Under the pieces are notes generated by a model. That model searched no databases. It saw nothing but the letters and a program-made list of their open reading frames with translations, and was not told where the DNA came from. From Pirellula staleyi DSM 6068 (lineage in GTDB: Bacteria > Planctomycetota > Planctomycetia > Pirellulales > Pirellulaceae), in the NCBI RefSeq assembly GCF_000025185.1, contig NC_013720.1, forward strand, positions 2,356,001 through 2,420,000: 64,000 nucleotides of DNA, read 5' to 3'. Below, piece by piece: positions 44,945-56,300 of the stretch. The number at the start of each line of letters is the position of its first letter. The first letter of the stretch is position 1. A program made the translations under genes and the position numbers.

Positions 44945-46105
44945 ATGCCTGCATCCGCCGTGATCGTCGATGCGATTCGCACTCCTGTCGGAAAAAGTTC
45001 CGAGAGTCACGGCCTCTATCGACAAACTCGCTCCGAAGATCTGGTGGTTGCCTGCCTGCGAAAGCTAGTCGAGCGCTGCGAACTCGATCCGCACAGCATC
45101 GACGATATCTACTTGGGCTGCACGCAGCAGCTCCGCGAGCAAGGGCTTAACATCGCGCGAATGGCTGCCCTTCTCGCAGGCTTTCCACCGACCGTGCCGG
45201 GAGCGACGATCAATCGCCTGTGCGGCAGCAGCCTCGAAGCGATTCGCATCGCCGCACAGCAGATCGAGCTTGGCGAAGCTGAAGCGATTCTCGCCGGTGG
45301 TGTCGAGCATATGCAGCATTTGCCGATGGAATCGACAGTCGATTTGCATCCGGAACTGGCGCGCTATACCTCCCGCGCGAGTGTGCGCATGGGAATGACA
45401 GCCGAGTTTCTGGCGGAGCGGTTTTCGATTACACGCGCGGAGCAAGATGCGTTTGCCCTGGAGAGTCATCATCGCGCAGCACGCGCTGCTGAGCAGGGCT
45501 GTTTCGCGCGCGAAATGGTGCCGATCTCGGGTCTCGATACAAGCGGTCAGCCAGTGCTGGCCACGCGCGATCAGCCGACGCGGGGGGATACATCGCTCGA
45601 GCATCTCGCAGCGCTCCCTGCTGCCTTTTGTCGCCACGGATCGGTGACTGCCGGCAACAGCTCGCCCCTTTCCGATGGGGCTGCGATCACTCTTGTGATG
45701 GACGAAGCGACGGCGAAAGCACGCGGACTTCAGCCCCTCGCGCGGATCGTCGGCAGCGCGGTGGCGGGGCTCGAGCCGTCGCTGATGGGGCTCGGACCTG
45801 TCGTCGCCTCGCGCAAGCTGCTCGCGAAGCAGAAGCTCGACGTCGCCGAGATCGATCGCTGGGAACTGAGCGAAGCGTTCGCCGTGCAGACACTCGCCTG
45901 CATCGAGCAGCTGGGGCTCGCGCCGCAGCGCGTGAATCTGTCGGGAGGTGGGCTCTCGATCGGGCATCCGCTCGGCGCCAGTGGTGCGCGAATGATGGCG
46001 ACCCTGGTGCATGGAATGGTGCGTGATCAAGTCGAGCTCGGTGTCGCGGCGATGTGCATCGGCATGGGGCAAGGGATCGCAATTTTAGTGGAGAACATCA
46101 CATGA
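44945..46105 (+). CDS. fadA: Acetyl-CoA C-acyltransferase (thiolase)
   Basis: 386 residues. Catalytic residues are all present: nucleophilic Cys in INRLCGSSLEAIR, His in GGGLSIGHPLGASGARM and Cys in MCIGMGQGI. It cleaves 3-ketoacyl-CoA, the last step of beta-oxidation, and pairs with the upstream multifunctional protein (FadB/FadA-type complex). Its stop codon overlaps the start of the next gene (ATGA, 46102-46105). Length is normal for a degradative thiolase. Confidence 0.95.
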   Translation: MPASAVIVDAIRTPVGKSSESHGLYRQTRSEDLVVACLRKLVERCELDPHSIDDIYLGCTQQLREQGLNIARMAALLAGFPPTVPGATINRLCGSSLEAIRIAAQQIELGEAEAILAGGVEHMQHLPMESTVDLHPELARYTSRASVRMGMTAEFLAERFSITRAEQDAFALESHHRAARAAEQGCFAREMVPISGLDTSGQPVLATRDQPTRGDTSLEHLAALPAAFCRHGSVTAGNSSPLSDGAAITLVMDEATAKARGLQPLARIVGSAVAGLEPSLMGLGPVVASRKLLAKQKLDVAEIDRWELSEAFAVQTLACIEQLGLAPQRVNLSGGGLSIGHPLGASGARMMATLVHGMVRDQVELGVAAMCIGMGQGIAILVENIT

Positions 46106-47259
46106 AGCTGGGCGAAGTCGACGAAATCACAGGCCCGCGTGTGGCTCCTTATGCGGTGCACGACCTGTCGCAAATTCCCTCTCCCGCGCTGCTGCTGTTT
46201 CGCGAACTGATCGAGGCGAATATCGATGAAATGATTCGCGTCGCAGGTTCCGCCGCGCGACTGCGCCCCCACTGTAAAACACACAAGCTCGGGCCGATCA
46301 TCGCGCTGGAACTAGTGCGCGGCATCACAAAACACAAATGCGCCACCATTGCCGAGGCCGAGATGCTCGCCCTGGCGGGAGTGCGCGACATTCTGCTGGC
46401 CTACAACATCGTCGGCCCGAACATCGCGCGCGTGATTCAGCTCGTCGAGCAGTTTCCAGGACTCGAGCTGATCGTCACCGCCGATCATCCCCAGCCCGTC
46501 GCCGAACTGTCGCGCGCGATCAGCAGCCGCACGAGCGCAGTCAAGATCGGAGTGCTACTCGACCTCGATAGTGGCATGCAGCGTACCGGGCTGCCGCCTG
46601 GAGAAGCAGCGATTGCCCTCTACACGCAAATCAGCCAAGCGCCAGGGCTCCGCGCTGCCGGGATTCATCTTTACGACGGACAAAATCACCAGCGCGAAAT
46701 CGGCGAGCGAATCTCGGCTGTCACGCACTGCTGGAACCTCGCCAAGCAGTTTGCTGCGGAGCTCGAAAGTCGTGGGCTCGCGGTCCCAGCGATTGTCGCC
46801 GGAGGGACTGGTTCGTTTCCGGTGTATGCCGCAATTCAAGATGCACGGCTCGAGCTGAGCCCCGGCACCGTGGTGCTGCACGATCAGGGTTATAGCGAAA
46901 CGTATGCCGACCTGAAGTTCACTCCCGCAGCAGCGCTGCTGACGCGGGTGATCAGCCGACCGACCGAGCGCCGCGTCACATTCGACTTGGGCTATAAGGC
47001 AGTGGCTTCCGATCCTCCGATGGCCTCGCGGCTGATACTCCCCGCCCTTCCCGATGCCAAAATTGTGCTCCATAACGAGGAGCATTTGGTGCTCGAAACG
47101 CCGGGGATTTGCGACCTTCAGCCGGGGGATGCTTGCCTCGCGATTCCACGGCACATCTGTCCCACCACCGCGCTGCACGAAGTGGTGTACGTCATTAGCC
47201 AAGGGCGACTCGAGACCACCTGGCAAGTCGCAGCTCGTCGGCGAACGCTCTCGATTTAG
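46102..47259 (+). CDS. D-threonine aldolase-like PLP enzyme (DSD1/alanine-racemase N-terminal fold)
   Basis: 385 residues from ATG 46102, overlapping the thiolase stop by four bases, which suggests translational coupling. Fold-type III: the PLP lysine is in RPHCKTHK (about residue 58), and the alanine-racemase-like barrel contains VKIGVLLDLDSGMQRTG and VAGGTGSFPVY. The C-terminal DSD1-like metal domain has CLAIPRHICPTTALHE, whose His and Cys match the D-threonine aldolase/D-serine dehydratase metal site. It cleaves or dehydrates D-3-hydroxy amino acids. Why it sits with beta-oxidation genes is unclear. Confidence 0.85.
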   Translation: MKLGEVDEITGPRVAPYAVHDLSQIPSPALLLFRELIEANIDEMIRVAGSAARLRPHCKTHKLGPIIALELVRGITKHKCATIAEAEMLALAGVRDILLAYNIVGPNIARVIQLVEQFPGLELIVTADHPQPVAELSRAISSRTSAVKIGVLLDLDSGMQRTGLPPGEAAIALYTQISQAPGLRAAGIHLYDGQNHQREIGERISAVTHCWNLAKQFAAELESRGLAVPAIVAGGTGSFPVYAAIQDARLELSPGTVVLHDQGYSETYADLKFTPAAALLTRVISRPTERRVTFDLGYKAVASDPPMASRLILPALPDAKIVLHNEEHLVLETPGICDLQPGDACLAIPRHICPTTALHEVVYVISQGRLETTWQVAARRRTLSI

Positions 47260-47399
47260 TCCAAATTGCACGCACACAACCGCTGGTCGTGGCGTGTTCG
47301 CTTCGGCTCGTGGCGTCAATTTTCTGGGTGCCTGTGTGGTACGCAGCTCAACAGAGTGTAAGTAGCGGCACTTGTCAGGCCGTGGATAAAACAGGCTGG

Positions 47400-50300
47400 C
47401 TACTCCATGGCTCGCATCGGAATGCGGACCGCTTCGAGCTTTTTGATTTCAGCGTCGAGCGTTTGACGTTCTTCGACCGAGAGTTCAATCGCGCGAAGCG
47501 TCTTGATCGCTGCTGCGGCCTGCTGCTGCTGGCCAAGCTCGATCAATTGCCGCGCGGCCTCGAGTAGTTGCTCGCGACTCTTGGGAGCCAGCTCCACGGC
47601 CCGCTCGAAACAGTGCACCGCTTCGGCGCTACGCTTTTGAGCTCGCAAAGCGCGACCGATCGCGAGGTACGAATCGGCTTCTCCCGCTGCGGTGTCGGCG
47701 ATCGAGTGTCGCGCGCGATCGGCAGACTGGGGGTCTTGCGACTGCTGATACAGCTCCGCAAGTTCGTCCCACCACAGCGTTTTACGAGGATGAATTTCCA
47801 GCGAACTATAGAGCTGCTCGCGAAGCTGCTCGCTCTCTCCAGCCGAGCGGAGCGCGTCGATCAGCTGCTGAGCGAGCGCTTCATCCTCGGGCGTAAACTC
47901 GATCGCGATACGCAGCTGGGCGATCGCTCCTTGCACTTCGCCACGCCGCTCGAGCTCCGTGGCAATTGCCTGCCGCAAGATCGGTCGATCCTGCGCACTT
48001 GCGGCGGTTTGCTTGTCGAGCCACGCGATATATGCGGGCAGATCCTGGCACTTTTCTAAAACCGTGGCGAGGGTTTTGCGAGTCACCTCTTGCTGCGCGG
48101 GATCACGCGCGGCGACCACCATGGCGCTTGCTGCTGCCTCAACAGCCTCTTGCGTTTGGCCGAGCTCGGCCAGCGCTTGGGCGTCCAGCTGGTACCACTC
48201 CGCCAGCAGCGCGTCTTCCCGCCCACCGGTGAGGGTCAATCGCTGCGCCACCAGTGGAGCGACTAGTTCGTGCGCTTCACGGCTCCAGCCGAACTCAACC
48301 GCCAGCCGCACGAGCTGATGTTGGTGATGTTGCGAGCGGTTTTTCTCTGCTGCCACTTGCTTGCGGAGCAGCGCGAAACGTTCTTTCGCACCGGCCACAT
48401 CCCCGGTGAGCGCGGTTGCGCGAATCCAGAGCCATTGGGGCTCGAACCACGTCGGCTTGTTTTCGATAATCGGACCGAGGATCGCCACAGCTTCGGCATA
48501 GCGACGATCTTCGACGAGCCAATCGGCCAATGTGTAGCTGCCGGAGTCGCTCAGCAACTTTCGCTCCCGAGCATTCACAAGCAAACTCACCGCTTCCGCG
48601 GGTAGATGAAGCACATCGCGAACATACGAGCCGCAGCGCAGGATGATCGCTTCGTCGCGACTTTGCCCCGCCAGCTCCTGCGCCACTTTCAGGAACTCGG
48701 CCTGCTTGGTAGCCCAGTAGTATCGGCCATCGCGATCGAAAAATTCGTGCGCTTCACCTGGCTCACGCCGCAAATAACGCATGAGTCGCGGCAGCACGGT
48801 CGCGAGCAATTTTTTCTCGAGATCAGCGCGAAGTTTCGTGCCTGGCTTGTTCTCGCCACTCTCTGCCGCAGCGATCGAGTCCTCCAGAGCGCTCCCCATC
48901 GTCCCCGCGATTTCGTCCCAGATCGAAGTCCCTTGCCACTGGCGAAACTGCGGTTCCTTTTCGAGGAGCAAGAGCCCCAACTCGATCGCCGGATTCACCA
49001 GGTGATGATCGGCAAAAATCGATAAGGCGCGCTCGGCCGGCTGATCCTGGTTGCTATGGACCCGCTCGACTACCCACGGAGCTACTTCGCGTAGTGTCGC
49101 CAAAGCAGTTGCTTCAGCGCCGGGCAAATTCAAATCGAGACCAGCCTCGAGCAGGCTTGTCAGTGCGGCGTACCATTCGAGTCGCTCTTGCTGACGGATC
49201 GCTTGGCGGAGCTCGGTGGTTTGATACACGAGGGCACTTTGGAACTGGGCACCGTCGCGACCGAGTGAAGTTTCACCGGCATCAGCTACAGCGCGGCCAT
49301 AAATCTGCGCGAGGAGCAGCTTCAGCCGATCTTGCAATTGGCTCGGCGATGTTTCCTTCAGGAGCTTGATAGCGCGCGTTTCGCTCGAGCGGAAATTGCC
49401 GACGTTCATCTCCTGTTCCGTCAGATTCTCGATCGCCGTGAGCATGAACTTCGCAGGCTTTCCGGCATTCTTAGCGAGTGCTGCATCAAGTTCAGCGGCG
49501 AGTAGCAGAGCTCCCTTTTCTTCACGATCTTGACGCGACAGAAAATCGGCCACATCGACTGCCAGCGATAAACGCTCGCGCGTACCCAGCTTTTCGGTCG
49601 CCAGGCAACGCTCTGCCGTGGCGATCCAGGCATCGACCAATGGCGCGTGGCTCGCAGCTGTTTGCACACCCAGGAGACGAATCACTTTTTCGGGATGTTC
49701 GATCGGCTGATCGGTCGGGAAAGCGCGCGTCCAGTGTTCCATCGCTTGAGTTGCATGCCGCGCGGCAGCTCCTTCAACCATCGCAGCTCGTGCTTCGGCG
49801 AGCATCATCCAAAGCTCGAGCGACCGCTGATCGTGCGGCGCTGGATGCTTGGTTTGCAGCTCGCGTGCGTAACGGACCATCTCGTCGGTCGATGCTTCTT
49901 CGTAGACATCTTCGAGGACCGATTGAAACGCGATCAACTGATCGATGGCGTCGGACTGATCGCGCCCGATGAGCGACTCGGCAAGGACCGACAACAGCCG
50001 GAAATCGCGCGATTGGCGATACGAGCGGCGAATTTCGTCCCCGATATTCCGGAGTGAGTTGGGCTGCTCGAGCACCACCCGCATCTTGTCAAGCGTTCGC
50101 TCGTCGGCCGTTTCTCCGGCGGGGAGGTTGCGAAGTTCGCTCTTCACCTGCTCGCTTAAATCGTACGAACTGGTGCGACGGTACTTGGCCAGCAGCGTTT
50201 GCTGAGAGGCGACTTGCTCGCCGAGCGCCAGACGCCAGCGGGCGACTTGATCGAGCTGAGATTCGTCGAGACTCTGCGCCGCTTCGAGCGGCTGAAGTGT

Positions 50301-53300
50301 AGCAATCGCCTCGCTCAGTTCCCCCACTTCAGCTTGCAACTGAGCGAGTTCCCAGCGCACGCGCGGGCTGGTCGGATCATCGGCCAGCAGTGCGCGAAGC
50401 ATCTGCTGTACCTCGCGCGAGCGATCAGCCGCCAGGAGTGTGAGGTACTCCAGATCGCGTCGCGTCGCGGCGTCGATCTCACCGGGCTGAGGCTTTTCAC
50501 GCAGCTCGGCGAGAAGCTGATCGACCGCAGCAGCGGGCTGTTTGTCGGCGGTCACCAGTTGTGCGGTGAACTGCAACGCCACTTGGTGCAGCGTCGCGCT
50601 CACCAGGAGCAGCGCTTCACGCTCGTCGTCTGCGAGCTGTTTATCGGCCGCGATCGAGGCCGCAATTTCCCGCGCTTCTCCGATCAACTTCCAGCCGTTT
50701 TTCACCAGCGCTGCCGACTCGCTACCGAACTGCTTCTCGAGCGCTGCCATCTTGAGCTGCAGCTGCAAATTCCAGAGCGGACGCTTGTCGGCCAGCTTTT
50801 CGAGTTCGCTGCGCAGTTTTTTACGCGCTGCGATCTTCGCGTCTTGTAGCTGCTGCGAGCGCTGGGTGCGCGTGAGCTTGGGATCACGCACAATGCGCTG
50901 TTGATCATTGGTATCGGCCTGTTTTTCGATTCTCTCAACGACTAGATCCAGCTCCTGCAGTTGATCGACCAGTTGCTGCGTGCCTGTCTTGGCTCGCGAC
51001 AGATTTTTGAGCTCGGGAAGGATCGCGTAGATCTTTTCAAGCTCGCTCGAGCCGCGCTGCTGCTCGATCCATTGCCGATGGAATTCGTCGCGCACTGGGC
51101 CCGTTGTCTTGGCAATGAGCAACTGCAAAATCGGCTTCCCTTGCAGGTCGGAGAGGCCCAGGGAAAGGATCGCTTCGCCGAGCGCCAGCTTCGCGCGGTC
51201 GCTCTGATCGGCCACAAGTCGCTCGAGCAATCGCTCGGCAATCGGCTCCGTCACTTTCTGCTCATCTTCGATCGCTGCAGGAAAGTTCTCGAGGAATTCG
51301 GCAAGCGTTTGGATCTCGAAAATCGGCAGCGTTTCGCAGCGGGCGAGTAGGTTGCGAAGAATCGTCTGCCGAATATGGCTCTGCACGGGCTCGCGAATTT
51401 GGTTGGAAACTGTCAGGTCATACAGTGCCATCCGCGGGCTTTCGCTGGCCGCTTGGGTGATTAGCGCTCGCGCCACTTGGTCTTCAAAACGATATTTTCC
51501 ATCGTTATCGGGCGTGTTAAACGACTGGAATCCACCGACGTTGTTGGCAATCACGCTCGAGGCTTGCGTGAGCTCGATTTCTTCAGCCCGCGTGAGCTGA
51601 CGATGATCGGCAGCAGCTGCGAGCGCCGCGCGAAGCCGCGCATCGAGCGCTTCCTTTTGCCCCATGCTGAGGAGGACGTAATACTCGATCCGTACGCGGC
51701 TATAGCTCGGCTCGGGAACCGCTTTCTTCCATTTTTCCAAGAGCTCGGCAGATTCGGCAATCGCACCATCGTCGACGAAAATCTGCCACGACTTGGCGAA
51801 CAGATGATCGAGGTTGCTGGTGCGCTTCAGTTGCTGCATGCGCTCGATGGCGCTGGTGATGATCTCATGCGCTGCGAGCGATTCTCCCTCGCGATGGAGA
51901 CGATCGGCGGCCACGAGCACTGCCTCGGTCGATTCGGGAAATTGCTTCACATTGTCGAGGTAAAGCTGAATTCCTCGGGCGTTATCGAGCTCGTACTCAA
52001 GTGCCGCTGCAGTCTCATGCCACTGATAACGATGGTACGACGTAGCGGGAGATCGCAGCACAATGGGGCGGGCCAATTCGTGCAGCTGTTGCTGCTGTGG
52101 GGTCGTGAGGATGTCTCGCGCGTATTGCTGCAGTTCTCCCATCAGCCGCAGTTCACCGGCGTGCGGCTGGGTGGCGAGTTGCTTCAGCATCGCTTCGAGC
52201 AGCGCCAGTGTGGGGCGATGGTCGCGATTGTGGCTTGCAAGCTGCAGCATCAGTAGCTGCCAGATCCAGTCGGCATGCGGCTCGTTCTTGAGCAGCTGCA
52301 CTTGGTCGGTCGTATCGCTGTAACGCTGATGTTCGATGAGTGTGCCGATCCAAGCGAGTCGATCGCTCGGAGTGAGTTTTCCCATCGGGGGAGCATTCAC
52401 GCGCAGCTCGCGGAGTGGAAGCTCGATGGCAAGCAGCCCTTCGCGAAGTTTCATCGAGGCTGCGAAATCGGCATCGAATTGCTCGGCCGTGCGGAGCTCG
52501 ATTGTTCGTTCTCGGCGCACTACCTCGCGACCTTCGTCATCGAGCGTCACTTCCACCGTCGCGAGCCACTGCTGACCCACCTGGATGAACTTTTCGAAGC
52601 GTGATGCCAGACGATAGGTGCCGTTGAACTTGGTCCAGAGCTCGACGATCGTGAGCCGCTTGGTATGCACCAGCAGCTTAACGCTGTGGCGTTCATCTCC
52701 CAGCGGATCGCGCAGTTCGAGCCAAACATGGTCGGGCTTGTCTGCCGGAACAAGCGCCGCGCGAAACTCCCGGTGGTGGTAAAGCAAATGCGCCTGCAGT
52801 TCGCTCGTCAGAATGACCGGCGGCTGTTCCAGATCACTTGCCGCAGCAGCGCGTGAAAGATGCAGTTGATACATCGGCCAGAGATAGCCTCGCGTGTCGC
52901 GCGTGCAGTAGTTCGTCTCGGGATTGCTCCCCTCCTGACGTACCAGCCAGGCCTTGGGCGAGAGCAGAATCCGCTGTTCGCTACTCAAGGTGAACCCAGG
53001 CTGCGACAGATCGCGGCGCGACTCCGTTTGACGAATCGCCACGCTTTCGGTCAGACTTTGTGGTTGCGCTGAACGCAACAACTGCTGCGCGAGCTGAAAC
53101 GCCTCCTGCGACCAAGTGGCAGGCTGCTTGTTGATCGAATGGAGCTTGCGCGGGCTCGCGGGAATCGCTCCTGCGATCATTCCGATCGGGTCGTGAATCG
53201 CATCCACATAGGGACGAGACCTAGTCTCCGCCAGCATTCCTCGCTCTTGGCCTTTTCGATCGGATAAGCGGCGGCCGGTGATCGCGAACGCTTGTCCTCT

Positions 53301-56300
53301 TCCCGTAATACCGCTCCCCGGAAAATTGCCAACACTAAGCATGAAATCATGCTCCGGCAGAGACTGTTCACCAAAATCGGTGAGGTCGACCGAGAGGGCA
53401 GAGCCGTCGACATCGGTTCCGAGCGACAGGGTATCGCCGAGGGCAAAATAGTTTTCGGTTTCTTTGAGTGCATTCAGGCTGAGGAGGGAATCGGTCACAT
53501 AGCGACGATTGTCGTCGATTTCCCCTCCAAACGGATCGCTCCCAAAGCCCCCGCCTATCCCGCCGCCCCCCAGTCCACCTCCACCCATGCTCATGCCACC
53601 ATAACGGCCAAGCATCTGTCCTGTGATGAAGTCAAAGGTGGTCAAATGGTCTTTATAGCCATCGCTAAAACCCCAACTCGAGCCCCCCGCCCACAGGCTA
53701 GGGATCATGGCAGCGCCGGTGGAACGGTAGATTTGATCGAGGTTCTCGCGCAAGTCTGCAAGCGTGGGTGGAGTGGCAAGCTGCGTGCGGGCCTGCGCCA
53801 TCAGCTGCGCGCGGAAGGCACGCGCGGCAATCATTTGCTGATAGCGGAGTGCTTCGCGCACCTTGGTTTGAGCATCGGCAAAGAATCGCTCTCCATCCTT
53901 CATCTGCATCGTCCGTTTGACTTTGAAGCGTGCCCGATCTTCTTCGGTCTCGAGCACGAGCAGCGATGTGTACGGAGTGATCAGGTGATACTCGGCCGAG
54001 AGGGCGATGATTTCGCTGACAATCTCGGCTGAATTTCCTTCGAGCAGCAGCTGATCGATATGCTGTTTGGCCCACAGCCGCGGCAGGAACGAGGCCTCGT
54101 CGGAGCTGGCGTCGCTTGCAGGAGCAGCCACCTCCACCGACTGGCGAAACTCGACAGGTTTGCCCGCTGAAGTGCCACGCACGATGATTTCGCCAGCGAG
54201 TTTTTCCCCTTCCGGCAAATAGCGGCCGACCACGATTTGCTGTGCTCCGGCGGGCAAATTGGGGAGCTGCCGAGGATAGACACGTGCCGTCCGAATGCCG
54301 CTGATTTCGAGCGTCAGATTCTGTAGCGCAGGACGTGTGATTTCTGTCAGCAGTTCAGCAGCCACTTGTGCTGGAGTTGCTTCCCCAGTTACCTCGCGAC
54401 GGCTTCCGCCACTACCGCGCGTGATCGCTTCGAGTAGCGTTGCATCGAGCAGGCTCGACGTGCTGATCGCATGCAGCACCACTTGCTTGCTCGCAGCCTG
54501 TTTCTGAACCTTGGCCGCGAGAGCACCGGTATCGACATGCGGCGCACTAGTGCGGAGTCCATCTCCCAGGTAGATCAAGTGCGAACTAGCGGCGGATCGT
54601 TCGATGGCGGTGGCGAGTCCTTGATCGAGATTCGTCCAGCCGAGCGCCGAGCGCGAGCTGATGAATCGCAGCAGCTTCTCGATCTCGGCTTCACTGGCGA
54701 CCACCGGTTCGTCGGATGCCCAGCAAGCGGAGGAGTCGATCGCTCCCAGCAGCACGCGATCGTCGGGGCCTAGCGAGCGGAGCAGGGCGGTGACCGTTTG
54801 CAGTTGCAAGCGACGTGCTTCGCCGCGCATCGAGGCGCTTGTATCAACCAGCAGCGTGAGCTGCAGTGGCGCGCTACTGGCCACTTCAGTGCGCCGCCAA
54901 GCAGCATCGCCACCTGGCGGATTGAGCAGCAAAAGAAAGTAGCCATCGTCGCCGCGTCGATGCGGAATGAGTGTCAGCGGAGATTGCTGCGGCGCTGTTT
55001 CGATCGTGAGTTCAAAATCACGTGTTGGTCGATAATTGGCCGCCGAGAATTCGGCCCGCGCGGTGAGGGGCGACTGCGAAACGCGGAGCGGATGCGTCGT
55101 GCTTGCGACCTTCGTCAGCGGCAGATGCGAAACGATGTTCGCCGTGATCTGCAAATCGGCAAGCGGGTTCTGCTGCAGCAGTTCACTCGCCAGGTTATAG
55201 CGGTAGCGAATCTGCTGGCCATGCTTGGGGAGGACCTGGGTATAGACGATCTTGATCCGCTTTTCCCCCTTCGCTGGAATCGGATAAACGCGGGCCTGGA
55301 ACTGATTTCCCGCTGTCCATTCGAGCAGCCCCGGGTCGCGTTTTTCGCGCAGGATCGTTTCGTAAATCTCGCGGGCTCGCTGCCGCTCGACAACATCGGC
55401 CTCGACCAGTTCGTCACCAATCCACATGCCGAATCCGGAGATCGAAGCATCCGCTGGGAGGGGAAAGTGGAACGTCCCTTCGAGTACCGCATCAGTTCGG
55501 TTGATGAACGACTCGACGATCGTGGTCCGCGCGATTTGATCGCGGATATCAATCGTCACGTGATGTGTTCCGACATCGAGCGAAATGCTTCGGCCATCGA
55601 CGTTGGCGATCAGCGAGCCGAGTAGTTGGTCGCTTCGTTTTCCCAAATAGGCGCTCAGCCAGAGGGGCGTTTTATCGAGTGCTTCTAGCGATTTTCCCGA
55701 TGCTCGCAGCAACTCGGTCCCGCTCAGTTTCGTCACCTTCTGGTCGGGGCCTGTGAGGGTAAGTTCGCGTTTGCCAGAAGCGGTTCGGATTTCTCCCGCT
55801 GTCAGCGTGATTGCCGTCGGACTCGTCAGGACAAGCTGCGCTCCTGGGCCAGCGATGAGCGACGAGTTGCCCGCGAGCGCGATCGCAACGGCGCTCCGGC
55901 TTTGGTCGTCGACCCGCAGCATATCGCCCGGGAAAAGCAACGTCAGATTGGTCAGCGGAGTCCAGCGCGTCGCCTCAGCCGACTTGATCCAGGCCACTCC
56001 AATCACATCAGTCACGTCCCCCACACGGCCGTCGGCTGTCAGCGTGTCGGAGACTCGCAGCAGCTGCGGATCGACTTTTCCTTGCAGCAGTTCGACGGTG
56101 AAGCTGCGGGGAATTTCGCCTGCATGACGTGGGACGATTTGAAACGTTTTGGGTACGACAGAGTCTCCCTCGAAACTGATTTGAAACGAAGCGAGCGACT
56201 GATCGGCGAGCGTGCGAGCGGTGCCGGACAGGATGCGCGGCTGTTGCTCGCGAGGAGCGCGCGGCTGATCGAGGGTGATCGTCGCGGGATCGAGTCCCAG

